Source: Clostridium fungisolvens
GTDB lineage: Bacteria; Bacillota; Clostridia; Clostridiales; Clostridiaceae
Direction of reading: 5' to 3'
DNA length: 64,000 nt
Assembly (NCBI RefSeq): GCF_014193895.1
Contig: NZ_BLZR01000001.1
Span: forward strand, 4,774,001 to 4,838,000
The notes beneath the pieces are model-generated. The model saw only the letters and a program-made list of their open reading frames with translations, had not been told where the DNA came from and made no database searches. Positions 35,618-43,659 of the stretch are shown one piece after another (positions within the stretch are counted from its first letter, which is position 1; each line of letters begins with the position of its first letter). Position numbers and translations under genes: made by a program.

Positions 35618-36499
35618 ATGCCGAAAGAAATAGATGCGAAGATGCTGCTCTCTACAAGTAAAAATCCTAGCAGTTGGTTTGGTACTAATTATACCTTCAA
35701 TACTTATAGAGGTTGTGAACATCATTGTATATATTGCGACTCAAGAAGTTTATGCTACAGAATAGATAACTTTGATGAGCTAATAGTCAAAAGAAATGCT
35801 GTAGAACTTTTAAATAAGGAACTTAAAAATAAAAGAAAAAAAGGGGTAATCGGCACTGGTGCTATGAGTGATCCTTATACTAGATCAGAAAAACACTATC
35901 AGTTAACCCGTGGATGTCTTGAAGCAATTGCGCAATATAGATTTCCAATTCACATTACAACCAAAAGTAATCTTATACTCAGAGATATAGATATTCTTCA
36001 AGAAATAAATAAGATTTATGCTTCAGTAGCTATAACTATAACAACTACTGATGATAAACTTGCAAAGATAGTGGAACCTGGTGCTTCTTCTTCTACAGAC
36101 CGACTTAAGGCACTGGGAATTCTATCTGAGCTTGGAATTCACACAAGTATTACAATGATGCCTATTTTACCTTTTCTTGAAGATACCGAGGAAAACATTT
36201 TAGACATAGTAAATAAAGCGAATTACTACGGAGTTAAAAACATTGTTCCTTGGCTTGGAATGTCACTTAGAGACAGGCAGCGAGATTACTATTATAAAAA
36301 ACTAGATAAACATTTCCCAGGAATTCGTGAAAAATATGAGAAAAGTTATGGCGATATATATAGCTGTTCTACTAAAAATATGAAAAAGTTAAGTTATGCT
36401 CTATCAAATGCATGCAGTAAGTATGGCATAAGCCTTAAGATGCCTACTTATCAAAGCGAGGTAACTGCTGTGCAGCTGAGCTTTTTTAATAACAAATAA
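35618..36499 (+). CDS. SPL-type radical SAM protein
   Basis: About 293 residues. The radical SAM cluster motif is RGCEHHCIYCDSR (CxxxCxxC). It is followed by GTGAMSDPYT and HITTKSNLILRD, characteristic of the COG1533/Rv2578c-like group related to spore photoproduct lyase. True SPL length and its C-terminal catalytic Cys context are not evident, so DNA repair is not assured. The ATG at 35618 follows GGAGG by 8 bases. It ends at a 20-bp perfect terminator stem. Confidence 0.85.
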   Translation: MPKEIDAKMLLSTSKNPSSWFGTNYTFNTYRGCEHHCIYCDSRSLCYRIDNFDELIVKRNAVELLNKELKNKRKKGVIGTGAMSDPYTRSEKHYQLTRGCLEAIAQYRFPIHITTKSNLILRDIDILQEINKIYASVAITITTTDDKLAKIVEPGASSSTDRLKALGILSELGIHTSITMMPILPFLEDTEENILDIVNKANYYGVKNIVPWLGMSLRDRQRDYYYKKLDKHFPGIREKYEKSYGDIYSCSTKNMKKLSYALSNACSKYGISLKMPTYQSEVTAVQLSFFNNK

Positions 36500-36501
36500 A
36501 A

Positions 36502-36566
36502 AAACACTAGAATTAAAAGATGCTATTCTTGGAATTTTTGTAGTTTATCTTTTAATTCTAGTGTTT
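36502..36566. terminator. Long bidirectional terminator
   Basis: A 20-bp perfect stem (AAACACTAGAATTAAAAGAT and its complement) surrounds a 25-base loop. It lies between the radical SAM gene (+) and the convergent DUF4179-like gene (-). Confidence 0.8.
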
Positions 36567-36569
36567 AAT

Positions 36570-37436
36570 CTATTTATCTACATTAATATCAGTCGAAAGT
36601 ATCACTTTAGTCTGGTCGGCAGTTTTTATAACTAAATTAAATTTATCTGTCTTCGTCAAAGGAGGATAATAGAGTTTAAAATCCTTGTTTAGTTCCATTT
36701 CTCCAGAAATTTGTCCAACTTTATCACCATTACTATTTGAAAGAACTGAATAAATATCAATATTGCTTCCCTTCATGTTCCCTTCCAGAATCGTATACGT
36801 TCCCGTAATCTTTACATTTGTTATAGAGAGTGTTATTTTACCATCATCATAAACTCCACTTGCTTTATAACTTTCAATGGAACTAGGATTAATATCCAAG
36901 TCAAAATTCCAACTTCCATTAATATTATTTATACTACCTATATTAAGCTTAGCAGTTGTCTTTTTAGAAGGAGAGCCCTTGAACTCAATTGCAGTTTCAA
37001 AACTATATTGCCCTTTCTTAGTTATACCTTGACCATACTGAGATATTTCGTATTTTTTTCCGTCACCATCTACTAGAGATACCTTAGCCAATTTAAAATC
37101 TTCGAAATTAACATTTTTACTATCAAATCTTATGCTTAACACGGTTCTAATTCCATCTGATACAACACCTTTTAAGGTTACTTTCACTCCACTTTTTTCA
37201 CAGATCTTTTCAACAGAACTAACCTTACCATCAGCCTCTGCTTTGATTACTCCTTTATCTACAAATGAACTATTAAAAATACTTCCAGCTGGTTCTGATT
37301 TAACTCCCCCTTCATCTGCAAAAACACTTCCAGCGGGCTTAGATAAAGCTATTAATGATCCAATTACAATAATTATTAAGAAAAATGCTGCTATTATTGC
37401 AACTTTATGTTTATTGATTATTTTATTTTTATCCAT
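36570..37436 (-). CDS. Membrane-anchored DUF4179-like protein
   Basis: A 288-residue protein with a short cytoplasmic N-terminus (MDKNKIINKHK), one membrane helix (about 12-32) and a beta-rich extracytoplasmic part. VKVTLKGVVSDGIRTVLSIR resembles the DUF4179 domain often found on anti-sigma-like proteins, and a second Ig-like block follows with SLVDGDGKKYEIS. AGSVFADEGG is duplicated as AGSIFNSSF near residues 35-55. No cytoplasmic zinc anti-sigma domain or sigma-factor gene is present. Its function is unknown. Confidence 0.6.
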   Translation of the reverse strand: MDKNKIINKHKVAIIAAFFLIIIVIGSLIALSKPAGSVFADEGGVKSEPAGSIFNSSFVDKGVIKAEADGKVSSVEKICEKSGVKVTLKGVVSDGIRTVLSIRFDSKNVNFEDFKLAKVSLVDGDGKKYEISQYGQGITKKGQYSFETAIEFKGSPSKKTTAKLNIGSINNINGSWNFDLDINPSSIESYKASGVYDDGKITLSITNVKITGTYTILEGNMKGSNIDIYSVLSNSNGDKVGQISGEMELNKDFKLYYPPLTKTDKFNLVIKTADQTKVILSTDINVDK

Positions 37437-37659
37437 ATTACATTCCTCCCTGTAATATTTTCTTATATATAAACTACTTGATATTTATTAGAGAAAACTC
37501 TACTTCCTAACTATAGATACTGTACCTTGTAATCTTGTTATATTAAAATTATTAAGGTTTTCTATATAATACTTATACTACCATAGAGATCTATATTGAT
37601 TTGTCGAACTAAATATAAATAACACATAACTTTTCGACATCATTAATCTTTAAAATTAA

Positions 37660-40119
37660 TTATCGTTCAATATTTTTATTAATTAGCTCCATAAATACTT
37701 TTGGAGCTACTACTCTAACTCTTGGATTTTTCTCAAGCATACTTATAACATTTTTGACATCATTTAAATCCTTACTCCAAACATGAACATATACAAATGT
37801 ATATGCTTCGGCTTTTTTTACATCTGTCTGTCCTTGCTCTATTCTAAAATTAATAGTTTTAGCAAGCTGTTCTTCATCTTCTAATCCACTCCACAGCAAA
37901 TCTCTACAGGATACTATTGGCTTACCATTAGACCAAACTATTTCTCCTTTATAGTTATCATGTTTGTGGTAGTCCAAATAAAACAATCCCTTTATATTAG
38001 CTTTGCTTGTAAATTGACCCCAAAGCTCAGCATCATGAAAGCTTGAATCATCAATTACTGCTAAGTATCTTTCATCAGTTTGTTTCATATAATCATTCAA
38101 TCGACTTATATATGGTGAAAGTTTTTCTTTATCAAACTTACTTGGATATATATAACCACTACCTGAAGGAGGTACTATAAAATAATCACTATACTTTCCT
38201 TTAGATGCACTTTCGTAATATCTATTAAAAACTGTTGGAGCTAAATAATACATAGATGGAGTTATTCCCCAACCTAAATTAAAATCTCCTCTATAACTTG
38301 ATCCATACCACTTCTTCGAGCTGTAGTTTGTACCAAGATTCCATTGCTGATTATCTCCATCGGACATAATAAAAGTTACATAATGCACATTCTCTTCATT
38401 AGGTATATCTTTAGGTATGTATCCTTGTTTAATAGGTGTTGTGTCAAATGCACTTAAAACTGTAAGATTATAAGACCAATCAGCAGCTACCATACTTACA
38501 CCATGTTTTGATGAAGTACTTACATTAGTAAATTCATCAGATCCCCACCCCATGCACACACTGCTTCCATCCATTGATGAGAATATCTTATCTCTAAGAG
38601 AAGTGTTTTTCATATCATTTTCGTAAAATACTAGAGCTTTACTCATAATTGCATAGTCTCTAAGTGGAGAACTTTTATTAGGTTCTAATTGTATTACAAT
38701 AGAATGGTTTAGTCCTTTGTTCCATAAGTTTTCGTATGCCCAACTTTCTTCTGTATTTCTACAGTCTCCTATTATTTTCGTTATGCCATGAAGCTTTACT
38801 TTATATTCAATGCTAGTATCTACTGCTATTGAATTTTTCAAAGAACAAAGAGAACAAGCATTATTTATTGACGGATTATTTCTTTCATCATACAGAACAT
38901 ATCCGTCTACATAATCTTTAAAACTATAAACTAACTCCCACGGATCTGAAACATTTTTATAAGTCACTCCATAATTCTTCTTTAAATCCTCTAACCATAT
39001 TTGATAATCTGGTTGATTAGAATTTAGTGTATATATCTGATGATAGGATTTATTATTGACTACTCCTTGAAGTGTAGCTATTAATGTTTTTTCACTTTCA
39101 CTCATAGTATCTTCTGAAATGACATATAGAAAAGTTGGTCTTATCTTATTTTTTATATACATGGAAAAAGGACTATTACTTGCGGTAATAGTCTTCTTCC
39201 ACTCAATCCAGCTAGTATTAAAATTATCTTTATTTTCATTACAATACTTATAGAAATTTTGTAAGAAACTAATTCTTTCATTGTTATAGAATGATTTAAT
39301 TTCTTGTTCATTAAATCCAGCTAGTGCTAGTTGTCTCTTTATAATATTATCAAAAGTAACCTGCTTAGAATTTTTAACCATATCATACATTATCATAAAT
39401 GTAGTAGTTCTTCCTATTCCCTCTTTGCAGTGAAAGTGTAGCCATGTATTTTTAGACTGTTTTTTAACTATCTGCATAAAATAATCAACCATTTCATCTG
39501 TAGGTATCTTTCCATCAGTAACAGGAATACGTATATATCCAAGTTTATTTTCCTTAACTAACTGTTCTTCATCCTGAACTTTAGTCGGAGTTATTGTCTC
39601 ATTTGGATGATTTGCAAGGATGATAGGAACATTCAACTTAATGCTTTTAAGCTTACTCTGTTCATCAGCCAATACTTGTTCTTTTGTTAGTCCTATGTTA
39701 GCATCATTTTTCTCATTCTTCCAACTTACTGGAATGTTATTTATAAATCCATGAGCTTCTTGTCTCAAGTCTATTACTGTTATAGGCATCTTAGTATTTA
39801 TACTATTTATTACAAGTGGTAGATTAAAACCTGAGAACTGCTGAGTTCCAGATATATTTAAATCATTTAACCCCTTTAAATCTAGGGTTTTATCTTTCTC
39901 AACATTGCCTAAATCAGAAGACTTTCTAAAATTTTTAGGCATGCCTTCATAATTTGATGTATCCATAACTAAAGACACAACACTGTTATCAACATTGGTT
40001 CTAGCTAAGCTTACAAACTTATTCTTATCACGCATTGTGCAGGAACAAAACACACTTAATATTATTATTACTAGAAAGCTAACCATATATTTTTTTAAAC
40101 TTCTTGCCAATCTCATCAC
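37660..40119 (-). CDS. Lipoprotein fusing PTP-like phytase and GxGYxYP domains
   Basis: An 819-residue protein with a lipoprotein-type signal (SFLVIIILSVFCSC). Residues about 60-300 match PTP-like inositol phosphatases of the Selenomonas PhyA type: VIDLRQEAHGFINNIPVSW, the general-acid loop RIPVTDGKIP (Asp202), and the P-loop HFHCKEGIGRTTTF with Cys231 and Arg237. Residues about 335-815 match the GxGYxYP family (putative glycoside hydrolase), with VTFIMSDGDNQQWNLG and PPSGSGYIYPSKF near 653. A plausible role is removal of phosphate from inositol phosphates or phospho-sugars at the cell surface. This two-domain arrangement is unusual, and the gene reads through without a frameshift. Confidence 0.82.
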   Translation of the reverse strand: MMRLARSLKKYMVSFLVIIILSVFCSCTMRDKNKFVSLARTNVDNSVVSLVMDTSNYEGMPKNFRKSSDLGNVEKDKTLDLKGLNDLNISGTQQFSGFNLPLVINSINTKMPITVIDLRQEAHGFINNIPVSWKNEKNDANIGLTKEQVLADEQSKLKSIKLNVPIILANHPNETITPTKVQDEEQLVKENKLGYIRIPVTDGKIPTDEMVDYFMQIVKKQSKNTWLHFHCKEGIGRTTTFMIMYDMVKNSKQVTFDNIIKRQLALAGFNEQEIKSFYNNERISFLQNFYKYCNENKDNFNTSWIEWKKTITASNSPFSMYIKNKIRPTFLYVISEDTMSESEKTLIATLQGVVNNKSYHQIYTLNSNQPDYQIWLEDLKKNYGVTYKNVSDPWELVYSFKDYVDGYVLYDERNNPSINNACSLCSLKNSIAVDTSIEYKVKLHGITKIIGDCRNTEESWAYENLWNKGLNHSIVIQLEPNKSSPLRDYAIMSKALVFYENDMKNTSLRDKIFSSMDGSSVCMGWGSDEFTNVSTSSKHGVSMVAADWSYNLTVLSAFDTTPIKQGYIPKDIPNEENVHYVTFIMSDGDNQQWNLGTNYSSKKWYGSSYRGDFNLGWGITPSMYYLAPTVFNRYYESASKGKYSDYFIVPPSGSGYIYPSKFDKEKLSPYISRLNDYMKQTDERYLAVIDDSSFHDAELWGQFTSKANIKGLFYLDYHKHDNYKGEIVWSNGKPIVSCRDLLWSGLEDEEQLAKTINFRIEQGQTDVKKAEAYTFVYVHVWSKDLNDVKNVISMLEKNPRVRVVAPKVFMELINKNIER

Positions 40120-40270
40120 CTCACAACTTAATAGCGTTTATTAAACATATAAGACCAACATTACTATATTTATAAATATAGTTTCCTTATATACTCTCTG
40201 CTATTAAAGCTATATTTATGATATTTACATACTGGCTTTAATTGATTAATTTACCAAAACATTATAAATA

Positions 40271-40308
40271 AAGGTGAGATTGTCGTATTGACCTTCCCAC
40301 CTCATTCT
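40271..40308 (-). terminator. Probable terminator of the OmpR-type two-component operon
   Basis: On the minus strand TGAGGTGGGA pairs with TCTCACCTTT with G-T pairs, followed by ATTTATAATG. The T run is weak. Confidence 0.45.
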
Positions 40309-40317
40309 TGAAACTTC

Positions 40318-41706
40318 CTATTCGTTTATGTTTATTTTAACAATAACACTTGTTCCTTTTCCTTCTTCACTTTCAACTTCAATTATTCCATCATGAACCT
40401 CTGCAATCCATTTTGCAATTGATAAACCAAGCCCAGTTCCTCCTTTTTCTTTGGATCTAGACTTATCTACTGTATAAAATCTATCAAATATATTTTGAAT
40501 ATCATCCTTTGGTATACCTATTCCTGTATCTGAAACACTTATATATATTGATTTATTTCTCAATATAGAATTTATAGTTATTACGCCTTTATCCGGTGTG
40601 AATTTAATACTATTCTCAATAAATATTCTTAGCATTTGTTTTATAAGCTTATAATCCCCATATATATCAATATCTTCATTCTCATCACTAAATATATTAT
40701 GTTTTTTATCTATTAATTTTGTTTCCGCCAACACTTCATCTATCAGTTCATTTAAATGAAATTCTTTTTTTTCTACTACTTGGGTTAGCGCATCTCCTTT
40801 GGCTAGAAATAATAGCTTTTCTACTAAATTGGCCATATTTTCAGCTTCAAGCTTTATACCATATATTGATTTTTCTAAAGCTTCCTTATCATTTTTCCCC
40901 CATCTATCTAAAAGGTTTGCGTATCCTTGAATAACTGCAATTGGAGTTCTAAGTTCATGGGATGCATCTGATACAAACTGACTCTGGCTATCGAAAGCTT
41001 TCTGTAATCTATCTATCATATTGTTAAGAGTACCCGCTAGTCTCTTTAACTCATCATCAGCATCATTAACTTCAATTCTTTCTTTAAGATTGTTAACACT
41101 AATGTTTTCAGCAGTTCTAGTTATATTATCTATAGGATTGAGCATCTTTTTACTTATGATATATCCTACTACGATTGATGCTACCATTCCAATAAAATCA
41201 GCAATAGCCAAGAATACAAATAGTATCTTTATGAAACTGTATTCACTTTCTAAATCTTTTACTACCTGTATATATACTACTCCATAGTTTTTACTATTTA
41301 GTTTGGTATTTAAATACATTAGATGCTTTTCTCTTTGCTCTAAGTGTTTTGTCCTACCGTTAGTCTCCTTAAGCTTTATATCATAATTAAAGTCACGTGA
41401 TTGACCTATGACATTATCATTATTATCTAATATCCTTATATACATATTCTCTTTTGAGGGCAAATCTGCTAAGAAATCCTTATTATATAGACTTACCTCT
41501 CCTGCTTCATCATTAATCTTATCTATTAACACCGTGCTTATATCATTAACCTGTTTATCAGCTTGCTTATATAAAAAATACTTAGTACCGTATAGAGTTA
41601 CCGTACTCAATATAAGCAATACTAGAGAAAACATAAAAGCATATATCAAAGTTAGCTTTACAGATATTTTAGCATTTTTAATTATCGATAGATTCATTTT
41701 ATTCAC
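40318..41706 (-). CDS. Membrane sensor histidine kinase (HAMP, HisKA, HATPase)
   Basis: A 462-residue kinase. Two membrane helices (about 17-38 and 162-185) flank a roughly 125-residue extracytoplasmic sensor. A HAMP linker follows (KKMLNPIDNITRTAENIS), then the phospho-acceptor FVSDASHELRTPIAVIQGYA and HATPase boxes FIENSIKFTPDKG, DTGIGIPKDD and KGGTGLGLSIAKW. It overlaps its response regulator gene by 8 bases. The signal is unknown. The phytase-type lipoprotein gene is the next gene downstream and might be a target. Confidence 0.93.
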   Translation of the reverse strand: MNKMNLSIIKNAKISVKLTLIYAFMFSLVLLILSTVTLYGTKYFLYKQADKQVNDISTVLIDKINDEAGEVSLYNKDFLADLPSKENMYIRILDNNDNVIGQSRDFNYDIKLKETNGRTKHLEQREKHLMYLNTKLNSKNYGVVYIQVVKDLESEYSFIKILFVFLAIADFIGMVASIVVGYIISKKMLNPIDNITRTAENISVNNLKERIEVNDADDELKRLAGTLNNMIDRLQKAFDSQSQFVSDASHELRTPIAVIQGYANLLDRWGKNDKEALEKSIYGIKLEAENMANLVEKLLFLAKGDALTQVVEKKEFHLNELIDEVLAETKLIDKKHNIFSDENEDIDIYGDYKLIKQMLRIFIENSIKFTPDKGVITINSILRNKSIYISVSDTGIGIPKDDIQNIFDRFYTVDKSRSKEKGGTGLGLSIAKWIAEVHDGIIEVESEEGKGTSVIVKININE

Positions 41707-42379
41707 CTTTTATTACATAACCAACGCCTCTTACTGTTGCTATGAGCTTTTGATTAAAGCCTTCATCAATTTTGCTTCTTAAATATCTTATAAATACATC
41801 TACAACATTCGTATCTCCCAGATAATCGTAACCCCATACACTCTCAATTAATTGTTCTCTTGTAAGCACCACATTCTTGTTAATCAATAACATCTCTAGA
41901 AGCTGGTATTCTTTCTTTGTTAACTCTATTTCTTGACCAGCCCTCAAAACTCTATGTGCTTTCCTATCCATTACAATATCAGCTACTTTTATGTCGCTAA
42001 TATCTTTAGCTAAGTCATTACTTCTTGTATATACCCTTATTCTCGCTAAAAGTTCTTCTATTGCGAATGGCTTAGTTAGATAGTCATTTGCTCCAGCATC
42101 TAGTCCTAAAACTTTATCGGAAACTTCGCTTTTTGCTGTCAGCATGATTATTGGAATACTTGAAAATTGTCTAATTCTCCTGCAAACTTCAGTTCCGTTA
42201 ATTCCAGGAATCATTAAATCTAAGAGAATAAGATTATAGTCATTATTGTCAATTTTGTTTAATGCATCTATTCCATCATAGGCAACATCTACTTTATATC
42301 CTTCATGAGAAAGTTCCATCTCAATAAACATCGACATCTGTTTTTCATCTTCAACTAAAAGTATCTTAAATTCCTTCAA
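41699..42379 (-). CDS. OmpR/PhoB-family response regulator
   Basis: About 226 residues. The receiver domain has ILLVEDEKQ, the phospho-acceptor in LILLDLMIPGING, TAKSEVSDK and the Lys in YLTKPFAIEELLARI. The C-terminal winged helix is of the OmpR type (LTKKEYQLLEMLLIN ... VDVFIRYLRSKID). The start is probably the TTG at 42379, behind GGGAGATG; a TTG five codons earlier overlaps that site. Confidence 0.92.
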   Translation of the reverse strand: MKEFKILLVEDEKQMSMFIEMELSHEGYKVDVAYDGIDALNKIDNNDYNLILLDLMIPGINGTEVCRRIRQFSSIPIIMLTAKSEVSDKVLGLDAGANDYLTKPFAIEELLARIRVYTRSNDLAKDISDIKVADIVMDRKAHRVLRAGQEIELTKKEYQLLEMLLINKNVVLTREQLIESVWGYDYLGDTNVVDVFIRYLRSKIDEGFNQKLIATVRGVGYVIKGE

Positions 42380-42692
42380 GGTATCATCTCCCAAAAAATA
42401 GTGGTATATAACCCATCTTAATATTAATATATAATATTTTTTTAGTCATCATTATTATTGTTTGTACCGCCCTTTTTATTTACGCTTTTATCTTGGTTTG
42501 AATACTATTTTTATATTTATGCTACTTCATTTTAATTAAAAATAACATTAAAATCAGATTAAATTTATTTAATAAGAATATATTTATATACATCTAAATA
42601 TCTATTAAATAATGTTAAAATACTATTAAGTACATTTAAGTATTTATTTTTCTATCATTTAGTATTAAGATAAATATATAGGAGGTGTTGTT
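42380..42692. other. Divergent intergenic region
   Basis: These 313 bases are very A+T-rich and carry the promoters of the two-component operon (minus) and the small HTH gene (plus). No convincing -35/-10 pair, hairpin or coding sequence stood out. Confidence 0.4.
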
Positions 42693-43121
42693 TTGGACAA
42701 TAACATATTAAACATAGAACAAGCAGTTGAATTCCTAGGTGTGAGTGAAAAAACATTAATAAAACTTCTAAGAGAAGAACATATCCCAGCAAGAAAAATA
42801 GGTAGAGAATGGCGATTTAGTAAAGAGGCTCTTATCAATTGGTTATCTACTGGAGATTCTACTAACTACATTAACAAAAACGAGCTTTATCAAGTTTCTA
42901 AAGATGAGTCAGGAACTAAGCAGGATATATTGGATAGTATCTGCGAAAAGATATCAAATTTAAAAGAGTCAAATAGTGTAGAAAAGTTTTTAACACTTGA
43001 AAAAAACATCAGCATACCAGACAATGCTAATCTAAGAGTTAGCTATAAACAACAAAGAGATGTAGAAAAACTTGAATTTAAGATTTATTGGACCCAAAGA
43101 GATGAATATAAGATTTTATAA
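42693..43121 (+). CDS. Excisionase-family (HTH_17) DNA-binding protein
   Basis: A 142-residue protein with a TTG start 7 bases after GGAGG. The first 50 residues are a MerR-like winged helix of the excisionase/HTH_17 type (LNIEQAVEFLGVSEKTLIKL ... IPARKIGREWRFSKEALINW). The remaining 90 residues are not recognised. There is no integrase or phage gene nearby, so it is more likely a small regulator or nucleoid factor. The EamA gene follows after 52 bases and may be co-transcribed. Confidence 0.75.
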   Translation: MDNNILNIEQAVEFLGVSEKTLIKLLREEHIPARKIGREWRFSKEALINWLSTGDSTNYINKNELYQVSKDESGTKQDILDSICEKISNLKESNSVEKFLTLEKNISIPDNANLRVSYKQQRDVEKLEFKIYWTQRDEYKIL

Positions 43122-43173
43122 AAGATTGAGATAATATTTATTTTTTTATGAAATAATAAGGGGATGTTAATTA

Positions 43174-43605
43174 ATGAATAGTGTATGGTTTTTATGTGCT
43201 ATGCTTTCAGCAATATTTGCTGCACTAGTAGGTATCTTTGGTAAGGTAGGTTTAAAATCAGTGGATGCTAATACTGCAACCGCTGTAAGGGCTGTAATAA
43301 TGGCCTTATTTCTTTTTTTAGTTGTAGTTTTCCAAGGGAAGCTAAGCAAGATACCTGAAGTTATTGCCGACAAAAAAACTTTTTCCTTTATAATATTTAG
43401 TGGTTTAGCAGGAGCTCTTTCTTGGCTATTTTACTTCTTAGCTTTGAAATATGGAAAGGTATCTCAAGTTGCTCCTATAGACAAGTTTAGTGTAGTTCTC
43501 GCAACTATCTTAGCCGTTGCATTTTTAGGGGAAAAGATAAGCAAAATGAATGGAATAGGTGTGGGCCTAATAGCCGTTGGCGCTATTATAGTTGCTTTAA
43601 GCTAA
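43174..43605 (+). CDS. EamA-domain small drug/metabolite transporter (half-size)
   Basis: A 143-residue protein with five membrane helices, a single EamA domain. Most DMT transporters have two such domains; half-size members work as dimers. It carries the motifs SAIFAALVGIFGKVGLKSVD and PIDKFSVVLATILAVAFLGE. The N- and C-termini look complete, with AAGGGGATG before the ATG and a terminator after the stop, so it is not a truncation. The substrate is unknown. Confidence 0.85.
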   Translation: MNSVWFLCAMLSAIFAALVGIFGKVGLKSVDANTATAVRAVIMALFLFLVVVFQGKLSKIPEVIADKKTFSFIIFSGLAGALSWLFYFLALKYGKVSQVAPIDKFSVVLATILAVAFLGEKISKMNGIGVGLIAVGAIIVALS

Positions 43606-43609
43606 GTGA

Positions 43610-43655
43610 AAATAAAGGAACCATGAAATCTTACATTTCCATGGCTCCTTTTGTT
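43610..43655. terminator. Bidirectional terminator between EamA gene and lacZ
   Basis: AAAGGAACCATG pairs with CATGGCTCCTTT with one mismatch around a 14-base loop, with A and T runs outside. Confidence 0.7.
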
Positions 43656-43659
43656 ATTT

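Noticed and set aside
42693..43121. The excisionase-family gene as a sign of a prophage or integrative element.
   Set aside because: No integrase, attachment repeat, tRNA or phage gene is nearby, and this HTH class is common in ordinary regulators.
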